From positions 1 through 24,808 of the forward strand of contig DIFQ01000018.1 in NCBI GenBank assembly GCA_002419215.1: DNA of 24,808 bases, written 5' to 3'. This document shows, piece after piece, positions 14,884 through 22,205 of this stretch. Positions within the stretch are counted from its first letter, which is position 1. Every line of letters starts with the position of its first letter. The notes under the pieces were generated by a model, which had not been told where the DNA came from, ran no database searches, and saw only the letters and a list, made by a program, of their open reading frames with translations. Source of the DNA: Syntrophaceae bacterium UBA5744. GTDB lineage: Bacteria; Desulfobacterota; Syntrophia; Syntrophales; UBA2192. A program made the translations under genes and the position numbers.

Positions 14884-16405
14884 GCTTCGTTTCCTCGTCG
14901 CCTTCCGTCTTGGATGGCTCTCCCGCATCCCGGCGGCGCATGTGGGGAAAGAGGATCACGTCCCGGATCGACGGGGAGTCCGTCAGCAGCATGACCAGGC
15001 GGTCAATCCCGATCCCTTCGCCCGCCGTGGGCGGCATTCCGTACTCCAGGGCCATGATGTAGTCCTCGTCCATCCCGTGTGCCTCCTCATCCCCGGCTTC
15101 ACGCTGCTCGAGTTGCATGAGGAAGCGGTTTTTCTGGTCCGCGGGGTCGTTGAGCTCGGAGAAGGCGTTGGCGATCTCCCGGCCATGGATGTAAAGCTCG
15201 AAGCGGTCCACGAATTCCGGGTTGCGGCTGTTTTTCCGTGAGAGCGGAGAAACTTCCAGCGGGTACTGGGTCACGAAGGTGGGCTGGATGAGCTTTTGCT
15301 CCACGACCTCGTCGAAAATTCCCATGAGGACCTTCCCGATGGGCTCTTTGCCCTCGAACAGGATCCCCCGCTTCTCGGCCTCCCGTACAGCCTTTTCCCG
15401 GTCTTCGAGGCCGGCGGGGTCGAGGCCTGCGTACTTCACCAGGGCCTCCTTGACGCTCACCCGTGTCCAGGGCGGCGTGAAGTCGAGTTCGGTGCCCTGG
15501 TAGGTGACCTTCAGGGTCCCGAAGATCTCGAGCACCAGCCCGCAGATGAGCTCCTCGGTGAGCGTCATGAGATCCTCGTATGTGGCGTATGCCATGTAGA
15601 ATTCCATCATGGTGAACTCGGGGTTGTGCAGCGTCGAGACGCCCTCGTTGCGGAAATTGCGGTTGAGCTCGAAGACCCGCTCCATTCCCCCCGCGACGAG
15701 CCGCTTGAGGTAGAGCTCCGGCGCGATCCGCAGGTAAAGGTCCTGCCCGAGCGCGTTGTGGTGCGTCTTGAAGGGCTTTGCCATGGCCCCCCCGGCCATG
15801 GGCTGCATCATGGGGGTCTCCACCTCGAGGAAATCCCGGTCGTGCAGGAACGTGCGGATGAACTGGATGATTCGGCTGCGCGCCTCGAAGACCTCCTTCA
15901 CCTTCGGGTTCACGGTGAGATCGAGATAGCGCTTGCGGTAGCGGATCTCCACATCGGTCAGCCCGTGCCATTTTTCCGGCAGGGGCCGGAGACACTTGGT
16001 GAGCAGCCGAAGCCCTTCGGCCTCGATGGTGAGCTCCCCCGTGCGGGTTTTGAAGATGCGGCCGGTGAGATGGACGATATCGCCCACGTCGAGGCTCTTG
16101 AAAAGGGCAAAGACCTCGTCGCCCACCTTGTCCTTGCGGATGAAGACCTGGATCCGCCCCTTCCGGTCCTGGACTGCGATGAAGGCCCCCTTGCCGAAAT
16201 TCCGGATTGCCATGATCCGCCCGGCAATGGCGAACCGTTCCTCCACCTTTTCCAGGGCCTCGTTGTCCATCTGTCCGTAGGCGTCAAGTATCTGCCTGGA
16301 GAGGTGGGTCACTTTCGCGTCGTTGGGGTAGGTCTCGACCCCCGAAGCGGCGAGCGCCTCGATTTTTTCCCGTCTCACCTTGAAGAGATCACTGTCATCC
16401 ATCAT
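14876..16405 (-). CDS. lysS: Lysyl-tRNA synthetase, class II
   Basis: LysRS charges tRNA-Lys with lysine. The 509-residue protein (E. coli 505) has an N-terminal OB-fold anticodon-binding domain (about 60-150) and a class II catalytic domain. Motif 2 is FELNRNFRNEG followed by HNPEFTMMEFY; motif 3 is GIGIDRLVMLL. It starts with two ATGs (16405 and 16402) behind GGGGACGG. The last residues (KRS) and the stop codon lie in or against octad array R4. It is the first gene of the minus-strand block and has a candidate promoter at 16472-16498. A lysS-lolC order is common in this bacterial group. Confidence 0.97.
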   Translation of the reverse strand: MMDDSDLFKVRREKIEALAASGVETYPNDAKVTHLSRQILDAYGQMDNEALEKVEERFAIAGRIMAIRNFGKGAFIAVQDRKGRIQVFIRKDKVGDEVFALFKSLDVGDIVHLTGRIFKTRTGELTIEAEGLRLLTKCLRPLPEKWHGLTDVEIRYRKRYLDLTVNPKVKEVFEARSRIIQFIRTFLHDRDFLEVETPMMQPMAGGAMAKPFKTHHNALGQDLYLRIAPELYLKRLVAGGMERVFELNRNFRNEGVSTLHNPEFTMMEFYMAYATYEDLMTLTEELICGLVLEIFGTLKVTYQGTELDFTPPWTRVSVKEALVKYAGLDPAGLEDREKAVREAEKRGILFEGKEPIGKVLMGIFDEVVEQKLIQPTFVTQYPLEVSPLSRKNSRNPEFVDRFELYIHGREIANAFSELNDPADQKNRFLMQLEQREAGDEEAHGMDEDYIMALEYGMPPTAGEGIGIDRLVMLLTDSPSIRDVILFPHMRRRDAGEPSKTEGDEETKRS

Positions 16406-16462
16406 CCGTCCCCGGAAGTGCTTGTTCTGAGTTGTTATTTTGCCCCGACCTGCAGGAACAAA

Positions 16463-16473
16463 GTGAATTTCAC
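16463..16473. promoter_or_regulatory. Palindrome GTGAA-T-TTCAC at the lysS promoter
   Basis: An 11-bp perfect palindrome (5-bp arms, 1-nt centre) touches the -10 box of the proposed lysS promoter, near the expected transcription start. The position would suit a repressor operator. No matching regulator is identified, and an 11-bp palindrome can arise by chance. Confidence 0.35.
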
Positions 16474-16498
16474 TATATTTTTTTTACCGATGTGTCAA
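16472..16498 (-). promoter_or_regulatory. Candidate sigma-70 promoter for lysS
   Basis: On the minus strand, a perfect TTGACA (16498-16493) is followed after 15 nt by TATAGT (16477-16472), with an A-run between them. The boxes are good, but the spacing is 2 nt shorter than ideal. It would give a leader of about 60 nt before lysS. Confidence 0.5.
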
Positions 16499-16584
16499 GA
16501 ATGTTTTCGGCCGGCCCATGGGCAGGCCGGGTCGGTTTGCCAGGCCTCGCAGGGGCGCCGCGGAGGTCCCGGGGAAGAAAAGCG

Positions 16585-16613
16585 TTGACAAAACAGGCAT
16601 CTAGTAATAATAT
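16585..16613 (+). promoter_or_regulatory. Strong sigma-70 promoter for the plus-strand block
   Basis: A perfect TTGACA at 16585-16590 is separated by exactly 17 nt from TAATAT at 16608-16613 (5 of 6 consensus bases). It reads toward the UDP-glucuronate decarboxylase gene, with the start expected near 16620 and a leader of about 40 nt. This divergent gap (16406-16661) is the only gap of its size in the window without a word array. Confidence 0.75.
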
Positions 16614-16661
16614 TCCCCTCCTTTAAGCATAACGCTGATCGGAAGGTTGCTTCACGGTTCC

Positions 16662-17597
16662 ATGGAACGGACATTGATCACGGGCGGTGCGGGCTTTCTG
16701 GGAAGCCATCTTTGCGATTACCTGATCGAAAAGGGTCATGAGGTCATCTGCATCGACAACCTCTCGACCGGGAATATGGAAAACATATCGCATCTCCTGG
16801 GTCATGAGCGCTTCAGCTTCATCCGGTACGATGTGACGAATTTCCTCCATGTCGACGGAGAGCTTCACAACATCCTTCACTTTGCCTCACCGGCAAGCCC
16901 GATCGATTATCTGAAAATGCCCATCCAGACCCTCAAGGTGGGCTCTCTGGGAACCCACAAGGCCCTGGGGTTGGCACTGTCCAAGAAGGCGCGGTTCCTC
17001 CTGGCCTCGACGTCGGAGTGCTACGGCGACCCGCTCGTCCATCCGCAGGCCGAGGACTACTGGGGCAACGTGAATCCCGTGGGGCCCCGGGGCGTCTATG
17101 ACGAAGCAAAGCGGTTTGCCGAATCCATGACCATGGCCTATCACCGCTATCACGGTGTCGAGACCCGGATCGTGCGGATCTTCAACACCTACGGCCCCCG
17201 GATGCGTCTCGAGGACGGACGGGCGCTTCCCGCCTTCATGGGCCAGAGTCTCAGGGGGGAGGATTTGACCGTTTTCGGCGACGGCACCCAGACGCGGAGC
17301 TTCTGCTTTGTCGACGATCTCGTCGAAGGGATCTACCGGCTCCTCGGCTCGGAGGAGGCCTATCCGGTCAACCTGGGCAACCCCGACGAGATCACGCTTC
17401 TGGAACTTGCGCACCGGGTCCTGGAGGTCACCGGCTCGAAGAGCCGGATCGTCTACCGGGAACTGCCCGAGGACGACCCGAAGGTCCGGCGGCCCGACAT
17501 CGGGAAGGCAAGGCGCCTGCTGGGCTGGGAGCCGAAGGTCTCCCTGGACGAGGGATTGCATCAGGTGCTGCCGTACTTCCGGAGCAAGGTGCGATAG
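16662..17597 (+). CDS. uxs: UDP-glucuronate decarboxylase (UDP-xylose synthase), extended SDR family
   Basis: UXS converts UDP-glucuronate to UDP-xylose through a 4-keto intermediate with bound NAD. The 311-residue protein has the extended-SDR motif TGGAGFLGSH (residues 7-16). The catalytic Y146-x3-K150 pair is in GVYDEAKR, and the UXS-type active-site stretch NVNPVGPRGVYDEAKR is followed by RIFNTYGPRM. Length equals bacterial UXS enzymes. A TTG at 16647 would add five residues, but the GGAAGG there directly abuts it; the ATG at 16662 fits the family N-terminus. It is the first gene behind the strong promoter. UDP-xylose would feed LPS or another surface glycan. A related nucleotide-sugar epimerase or dehydratase is the alternative. 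Confidence 0.88.
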   Translation: MERTLITGGAGFLGSHLCDYLIEKGHEVICIDNLSTGNMENISHLLGHERFSFIRYDVTNFLHVDGELHNILHFASPASPIDYLKMPIQTLKVGSLGTHKALGLALSKKARFLLASTSECYGDPLVHPQAEDYWGNVNPVGPRGVYDEAKRFAESMTMAYHRYHGVETRIVRIFNTYGPRMRLEDGRALPAFMGQSLRGEDLTVFGDGTQTRSFCFVDDLVEGIYRLLGSEEAYPVNLGNPDEITLLELAHRVLEVTGSKSRIVYRELPEDDPKVRRPDIGKARRLLGWEPKVSLDEGLHQVLPYFRSKVR

Positions 17598-17662
17598 CCA
17601 TCCGTTGACCGGAAGGGTATCCGGGCATGTGCCTTCGTTTTTGATCGAAGCAGGATGACCGC

Positions 17663-17753
17663 GAAGATCGGAAGATCAGAAGTGAGGAAGAGCGGACAGG
17701 AAAAGAATCTTTCCTCCACGCCGAGCTTCCGCTCTTCATAACTTCCTCACTTC
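17663..17753. repeat. Octad array R5 (both arms)
   Basis: GAAG recurs at 17663, 17671, 17679 and 17687, and CTTC at 17726, 17734, 17742 and 17750, all in exact 8-nt steps. The right arm, 17726-17758, is identical over 33 nt to 24643-24675 in array R7. It sits in the 211-bp gap between the UXS and heptose kinase genes. No terminator is seen there. Confidence 0.88.
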
Positions 17754-17808
17754 GTAATGGCATGTGGGGGCTTTGTTTCCAGGCACTGGATTAAGGATAT
17801 AAGAGGCA

Positions 17809-18822
17809 GTGGATAGAACAATAAAGAGGCCGGTCAGCCGGAAGAGGGCCCTGGAGATCATCGGTCAGTACTCTTCATCGAGGGTGCTCGTCATCGGGGA
17901 TCTCATGGTGGATCACTTTATCTGGGGCAAGGTCTCCAGGATCTCGCCCGAGGCCCCTGTCCCCGTCGTGGAGGTGACGAAGGAGAACCTCATGATGGGC
18001 GGTTCGGGAAACGTGGTGAGCAACATCCACGCCATGGGCGGCCACGTTGCCGTCGCGGGGGTCATCGGTTCGGACGGGATGGGGGACTGGCTCAAGGCCA
18101 AGCTGCAGCAGATGAATGTCGACACGGACGGGCTCGTGCAGGAAGGCGAGCGGCCCACGACGGTGAAGACGAGGATCGTCGCCCACGGGCAGCAGATGGT
18201 CCGTTACGACCGGGAGAGCCGGCACGCCGTCCAGCCAGGCAGCGTCGACCGCATCGTCCACTATGTCACGTCCATCCTGGACGAGCTCCAGGCCATTGTG
18301 ATCTCCGATTACAACAAGGGTATCGTTTCGGAGAGCCTTCTCGACGGGATCCGCCGGGCCGTGTCGGGCCGCCGAATCCCCGTCTGCGTGGACCCGAAGC
18401 GAAACGACTTCGTGGTATACCGGGACTTCGACGTGATCACGCCCAACCATCACGAGGCGGGCCGTGCCGTGGGCGTCGAAAACACCCACGAACTCAATGA
18501 GGGCCGGAAGGCCGAGATCGCCCGCATCGGTCGGGAAATCCTGAAACAATACGGGTTCCGGGCGGTTCTCATCACGCGCGGCGAGGCGGGCATGGACCTC
18601 TTCGAGCGCGGGGGGCGGGACTTCCACATCCCTGCCGAGGCGAAGGAAGTGTTCGATGTGACCGGCGCGGGGGACACGGCCATCGGCATTTTTGCCCTGT
18701 CGCTTGCCTCCGGGGCCTCTTTCCGGGAAGCGGCCTACATGGCCAACAAGGCTGCAGGGGTCGTCGTGGGCAAGATCGGCACGGCCACGGTGTCGCCGGC
18801 GGAATTGAAACGCGTGGTATAG
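17809..18822 (+). CDS. hldA: D-glycero-beta-D-manno-heptose-7-phosphate kinase (HldA/RfaE1)
   Basis: This PfkB-family kinase makes heptose 1,7-bisphosphate on the route to ADP-heptose for the LPS inner core. The 337-residue protein has the substrate-side NLMMGGSGNV motif (about 60-69) and the catalytic FDVTGAGDTAIG motif with base D289. E. coli HldE is a fusion with an adenylyltransferase; here only the kinase half exists, so a separate HldC is expected elsewhere. The start is GTG at 17809, with AAGGA about 11 nt upstream. The stop codon TAG (18820-18822) runs directly into heptad array H4. Confidence 0.92.
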   Translation: MDRTIKRPVSRKRALEIIGQYSSSRVLVIGDLMVDHFIWGKVSRISPEAPVPVVEVTKENLMMGGSGNVVSNIHAMGGHVAVAGVIGSDGMGDWLKAKLQQMNVDTDGLVQEGERPTTVKTRIVAHGQQMVRYDRESRHAVQPGSVDRIVHYVTSILDELQAIVISDYNKGIVSESLLDGIRRAVSGRRIPVCVDPKRNDFVVYRDFDVITPNHHEAGRAVGVENTHELNEGRKAEIARIGREILKQYGFRAVLITRGEAGMDLFERGGRDFHIPAEAKEVFDVTGAGDTAIGIFALSLASGASFREAAYMANKAAGVVVGKIGTATVSPAELKRVV

Positions 18823-18916
18823 GCTACAGGCTACAGGCAACAGGCAACAGGCAACAGGCAACAGAACAGTCCTGCTTGCCCCTTTTTCTGTAGCCTGTAG
18901 CCTGTGGCCTGCAGCC
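18822..18916. repeat. Heptad array H4 (both arms, most regular copy)
   Basis: GGC recurs at 18822, 18829, 18836, 18843, 18850 and 18857, and GCC at 18893, 18900, 18907 and 18914, all in exact 7-nt steps. Units are nearly uniform (GGCTACA, GGCAACA), and the other arm spells the complement (TGTAGCC). A stable hairpin is expected with a pyrimidine-rich loop. It starts at the last base of the hldA stop codon. Confidence 0.92.
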
Positions 18917-18978
18917 TCGCGCGGCACCGCAGCCGGGCTTAAAAAGAGCAACAGGGTATAGACGAGGTAGAGAGGGAG

Positions 18979-19512
18979 TTGAGCAAGCCGCGCATGCCCG
19001 AGCCGGTGAAGTTGTTCGTGAGCGTGCTCGCCGGGGATGCGTGCCTGCTGGAGGCGGTCATCCGGAAACTGGCCGAGCGCCATGGGGATCCCGATTATGT
19101 GAGCGAGATCCTCCCTTTCGCCTACACGAACTACTACGCCGCCGAGATGGGTCCGACCCTCGTCCGGCGTTTCATCGCCTTTGGCGGACTGATCGGGCCG
19201 GAAGAGCTTCCGGCGATCAAGCTCGAGACCAATGCGTTGGAGAGTCAGCTCTCCGGGGGAGGGGCAAGGCAGGTCAATGTCGACCCGGGTTACGTGGCAA
19301 AACAGCATTTCATCCTTGCCACCGGGAAGGGTTTTTCCCACCGGCCGTACCTCGGGCAGGGCATCTACGCAGACCTGACGCTCGAGTACCGGAAGGAAAC
19401 CTACCGGCCTCTCGAATGGACCTATCCCGACTACCGCTCGGAGCAGACGATCGGGATGCTCAACGGGCTGCGGAAGCGATATATGATTCAATTAAAGCAG
19501 GCAAAAGGCTAA
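18979..19512 (+). CDS. DUF4416 family protein
   Basis: This 177-residue protein matches the conserved DUF4416 pattern as I recall it: PVKLFVSVLAGD at the N-terminus, then FAYTNYYAAEMG, KLETNALE, VNVDPGYV, FILATGKG and DLTLEYR. No enzymatic function is established that I know of. No signal peptide or membrane segment is visible, so it is probably cytosolic. The start is uncertain: TTG at 18979 follows a purine-rich AGAGGGAG, while ATG at 18994 is a slightly shorter alternative. Its last residues (QAKG) and stop TAA (19510-19512) are made from heptad array H5. It lies between hldA and yicC, close enough to share a transcript. Confidence 0.8.
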   Translation: MSKPRMPEPVKLFVSVLAGDACLLEAVIRKLAERHGDPDYVSEILPFAYTNYYAAEMGPTLVRRFIAFGGLIGPEELPAIKLETNALESQLSGGGARQVNVDPGYVAKQHFILATGKGFSHRPYLGQGIYADLTLEYRKETYRPLEWTYPDYRSEQTIGMLNGLRKRYMIQLKQAKG

Positions 19513-19574
19513 AGGCAAAAGGGACGAATGGTTTTATTCTTCAACCCTTTGCCCTTCGCCCTTTGCCTTCAGCC
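19500..19574. repeat. Heptad array H5 (both arms)
   Basis: GGC recurs at 19500, 19507 and 19514 (GGG at 19521), and ACC/GCC at 19544, 19551, 19558, 19565 and 19572, all in exact 7-nt steps. The left arm overlaps the DUF4416 3' end and provides its stop codon. The right arm ends against the AGGAGA ribosome-binding site of yicC. Confidence 0.88.
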
Positions 19575-19586
19575 AGGAGATTGACC

Positions 19587-20468
19587 ATGCTCAGCATGAC
19601 CGGTTACGGCAGGGCGGAAGCGCAGATCGAAGGGCGCAAGTGGATCATCGAGATCAAATCGCTCAATCATCGCTACATCGAGATCATCACACGCCTGCCC
19701 AATGCCATCTCCCCCCTGGAAGTGGAAATCAAAAAAAGGGTGGGCGAGCGGATCTTCCGGGGGCGTATCGAGATCAGCGTCCAGGCCGACGCGGACTCGG
19801 GACCGGACAACGGGGTCCAGTACAGCCTCAACGTGCCCCTGCTCCGGAATTACCACTCCCTGCTCGTGAGGATCAAAGAGGAACTGAACCTCAGGGAAGA
19901 GATCGATCTGAGGACCCTCGTCCGGTTCAAGGAGATCTTCGTCCCCTCGGAGACCCGCTTCGATCCGGCGGCGGCCTGGGGGGGACTCCAGAAGACCCTC
20001 GATGAGGCCCTCGATGCCCTCATCCGGATGCGCCAGGTGGAAGGCGAAGTCCTGAAAAAGGATTTTCTGGCGCGGCTCGATACCCTGACGCGCCATCTCG
20101 ACTCGGCGAAGGCCCGGGCGCCCCGGACCGTCCTCGAAACCAAACAGCGGCTCCAGGAGCGGATACGCGAACTGACGGACGGCCTCGAGATGGACCCCGT
20201 GCGCCTGAGCCAGGAGGTGGCCCTCCTGGCCGAGAAGAGCGACGTCACCGAGGAGATCGTTCGATTCGAGAGCCACATCGGCCAGATGGAAAAGCTCCTC
20301 CAGGGGCACGATGCCATCGGGCGAAAGCTCGACTTCCTGCTCCAGGAGATGGGCCGGGAGGTGAACACCCTGGGTTCCAAGAGCAACGACATCGCCATTG
20401 CGCAGGATGTCATCGAACTCAAGAGCGAACTGGCCAAGATGAGGGAGCAGGCCCTGAATGTCGAGTAA
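19587..20468 (+). CDS. yicC: YicC/YloC family endoribonuclease-like protein
   Basis: The 293-residue protein (E. coli YicC 287) starts with the family hallmark MLSMTGYGRAE. It continues with IKSLNHRYIEI and ends with the conserved DUF1732 region containing GRKLDFLLQEMGREVNTLGSKSNDI. E. coli YicC has been reported to act in RNA turnover as an endoribonuclease; the role here is inferred from family. The middle (about 130-230) is charged and helical. The ATG at 19587 has AGGAGA 8 nt upstream. Its 3' end overlaps gmk by 11 nt, a classic yicC-gmk coupling. The remA-like gene often between them is absent. Confidence 0.93.
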   Translation: MLSMTGYGRAEAQIEGRKWIIEIKSLNHRYIEIITRLPNAISPLEVEIKKRVGERIFRGRIEISVQADADSGPDNGVQYSLNVPLLRNYHSLLVRIKEELNLREEIDLRTLVRFKEIFVPSETRFDPAAAWGGLQKTLDEALDALIRMRQVEGEVLKKDFLARLDTLTRHLDSAKARAPRTVLETKQRLQERIRELTDGLEMDPVRLSQEVALLAEKSDVTEEIVRFESHIGQMEKLLQGHDAIGRKLDFLLQEMGREVNTLGSKSNDIAIAQDVIELKSELAKMREQALNVE

Positions 20469-21093
20469 CCGATCGCCCCTGGAAGGGATGTTCATCGCGG
20501 TGACGGGTCCCTCGGGATCGGGCAAGACCTCCATCTGCAAGGCCCTGCTGGAGTCGTTCCCGCAGCTTCGTTTTTCCGTGTCCCTGACCACGAGGCAGCC
20601 CCGGCCCGCGGAGACGGACGGAAAGGACTACCACTTCGTCACCGAGAAGGAGTTCCACGAGCGGATCGACCGCGGCGACCTGATCGAATGGGCCGAGAAC
20701 TTCGGTCAGCTCTACGGGACCTCACGGGAAACCATGGAGAGAGCCCTCAGGGAAGGCCACGACCTGCTGCTGGATGTGGACACGCGCGGGGCCCGGGCGC
20801 TGAAGAGGGCCTGGCCGGGGGGCATATTCGTCTTCGTCATCCCCCCTTCCATCGAGGAACTCGAGCGGCGCCTCCGGGGAAGAGGGTCCGAGACGGAGGA
20901 GACGATCCGCCGGCGCTTCGACAACGCGCTCAGTGAGATTCGCGAGATTGTGTGGTATGATTACATTATTCTGAATGACCGGCTGGATGCGGCCATTGAG
21001 CGTCTGCGGTCCGTCTATGTGGCGGAAACGTGCAGGCGTGAACGCATGATGGTGAAGATAAAACCTTTCTTTGATCGATCGGGAGGCATGTAA
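20458..21093 (+). CDS. gmk: Guanylate kinase
   Basis: Guanylate kinase phosphorylates GMP to GDP. The 211-residue protein has P-loop GPSGSGKT (residues 17-24) and the GMP-binding stretch SVSLTTRQPRPAETDGKDYHFV. The LID region follows, with RGSETEETIRRRFDNA. Length is normal (about 205-215). The ATG at 20458 lies within the end of yicC, indicating translational coupling. rpoZ begins 2 nt after its stop codon, so yicC-gmk-rpoZ-pyrF form one operon. Confidence 0.97.
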   Translation: MSSNRSPLEGMFIAVTGPSGSGKTSICKALLESFPQLRFSVSLTTRQPRPAETDGKDYHFVTEKEFHERIDRGDLIEWAENFGQLYGTSRETMERALREGHDLLLDVDTRGARALKRAWPGGIFVFVIPPSIEELERRLRGRGSETEETIRRRFDNALSEIREIVWYDYIILNDRLDAAIERLRSVYVAETCRRERMMVKIKPFFDRSGGM

Positions 21094-21095
21094 AT

Positions 21096-21368
21096 ATGGC
21101 AAGAGTTACCGTAGAGGATGCGCTGAAAGTAGCAAGAAACCGTTTTGCCCTCGTGATCCTGTCAGGGCAGCGGACCCGCCAGCTTCTCAAGGGATCGCAG
21201 CCCCTGGTGGAAAACAGGGACAACAAGACCGTTGTCACGTCTCTTCGCGAGATCGCTGCGAACAAGGTGAGATATTCCCACCCGGAGCTTCTGGACCGGG
21301 TCGAAGAGCAGGCAAAGCAGATCGGCGACGATATGGGGTTCATCGGCGATGAGGACGATTCCGAGTAA
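21096..21368 (+). CDS. rpoZ: RNA polymerase omega subunit
   Basis: Omega helps assemble RNA polymerase by binding beta-prime. The 90-residue protein starts MARVTVEDALKVARNRFALV and has the conserved QRTRQL and AANKVRY segments, with an acidic C-terminal tail. It follows gmk directly, as in many proteobacteria. Its last 20 nt overlap the proposed pyrF start. The stop TAA is part of a perfect TAAGGAGG. Confidence 0.95.
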   Translation: MARVTVEDALKVARNRFALVILSGQRTRQLLKGSQPLVENRDNKTVVTSLREIAANKVRYSHPELLDRVEEQAKQIGDDMGFIGDEDDSE

Positions 21369-22107
21369 GGAGGCCCTTTCGCGGCTCATCTTTGCCCTGG
21401 ACATGGGCGACGGGATCGACGAGACCCTGCATTGGGTCGAGCGCCTGCGGGGCCACATCGGCGTCTTCAAGGTCGGCAAGGAGGCCTTCACCCACTTCGG
21501 ACCCGAGATCGTCCGGCGAATCCAGGATTTGGGGGGGCGGGTCTTCCTCGATCTCAAGTTCCACGACATCCCCAACACGGTGGCCAAGGCCGCCGAGGGG
21601 GCCGTGAAGCTCGGCGTTGCCATGTTCAACATCCACGCCCTCGGGGGGCGGGAGATGATGGAGAAGACCGTATCGGCCGTGGAGAAGACGGCCCGTGAGG
21701 CGGGAGTGGAAAAACCCCTCGTCCTGGCCGTTACGGTACTGACCAGTCTCAACGACCGGGACCTCTCCGAGCTCGGCTTTCACCAGACAACCCAGGGGCT
21801 TGCAGCGCATCTTGCGGCCGCGGCATGCCGCGCCGGTGCAGGCGGTGTGGTGGCCTCACCCCAGGATATCCTGTCCATCCGCGGGGCCTGCGGCCCCGAT
21901 TTTGCCATCGTGACACCGGGCATCCGACTGGGCGGCGGCGAGGTGGAGAAGGACGACCAGAAACGGATCGACACGCCCCGCGAGGCGATCCGCAACGGCG
22001 CCGACTACATCGTCGTGGGCCGGCCCATCCGGCTGGCGAAGGACCCCGTCGAGGCGGCCGACCGCATTGTCGAGGAAATCGCCCTGGGACTGGCGGACAG
22101 GCAATAA
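21349..22107 (+). CDS. pyrF: Orotidine 5'-phosphate decarboxylase
   Basis: PyrF decarboxylates OMP to UMP, the last step of pyrimidine synthesis. The protein has 252 residues and a TIM-barrel fold. The catalytic D68-x-K70-x2-D73 set lies in FLDLKFHDIPNTV; phosphate-binding segments TPGIR and VVGRPI are also present. The ATG at 21349 overlaps rpoZ by 20 nt and lacks a clear Shine-Dalgarno sequence. A perfect TAAGGAGG lies at 21366-21373, but no ATG, GTG or TTG follows at a proper distance in frame, so the upstream start is kept. The gene appears to be the last of the yicC-gmk-rpoZ-pyrF run. Confidence 0.95.
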   Translation: MRTIPSKEALSRLIFALDMGDGIDETLHWVERLRGHIGVFKVGKEAFTHFGPEIVRRIQDLGGRVFLDLKFHDIPNTVAKAAEGAVKLGVAMFNIHALGGREMMEKTVSAVEKTAREAGVEKPLVLAVTVLTSLNDRDLSELGFHQTTQGLAAHLAAAACRAGAGGVVASPQDILSIRGACGPDFAIVTPGIRLGGGEVEKDDQKRIDTPREAIRNGADYIVVGRPIRLAKDPVEAADRIVEEIALGLADRQ

Positions 22108-22113
22108 AGACAA

Positions 22114-22199
22114 GGCTTCAGGCATCAGGCTTCAGGCCTCAGGTGAAAGCCAGAGAATCCGTTTCCTTCCCGATACCCTAGACCCGGTACCCGATACCC
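22114..22199. repeat. Heptad array H6 (GGC arm and CCC arm)
   Basis: GGC recurs at 22114, 22121, 22128 and 22135 (GGT at 22142), and CCC at 22169, 22176, 22183, 22190 and 22197, all in exact 7-nt steps. As in H1, the two arms use different words (GGCNTCA versus NNACCCN), so pairing between them is partial. It fills the pyrF-rlmB gap and ends 6 nt before the rlmB ATG. Confidence 0.86.
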
Positions 22200-22205
22200 T
22201 GAATT

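Noticed and set aside
17663..17753. Octad hairpins as ordinary rho-independent terminators
   Set aside because: No T-run follows the right arm in R3-R7, and arrays sit between co-directional genes likely to be co-transcribed. A rho-dependent or pausing role is not excluded.
17758..17773. Sigma-54-like TGGCATG before hldA
   Set aside because: The GG-to-GC distance is 9 nt rather than 10, and the TTGC part is missing.
18822..18916. CRISPR array or simple microsatellite
   Set aside because: Units are 7 nt with no unique spacers, and a mirrored complementary arm follows. This fits neither a CRISPR nor a plain tandem microsatellite.
17875..19491. Minus-strand open frame of 538 codons across hldA and DUF4416
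   Set aside because: It passes through heptad array H4 and is antisense to two well-supported genes.
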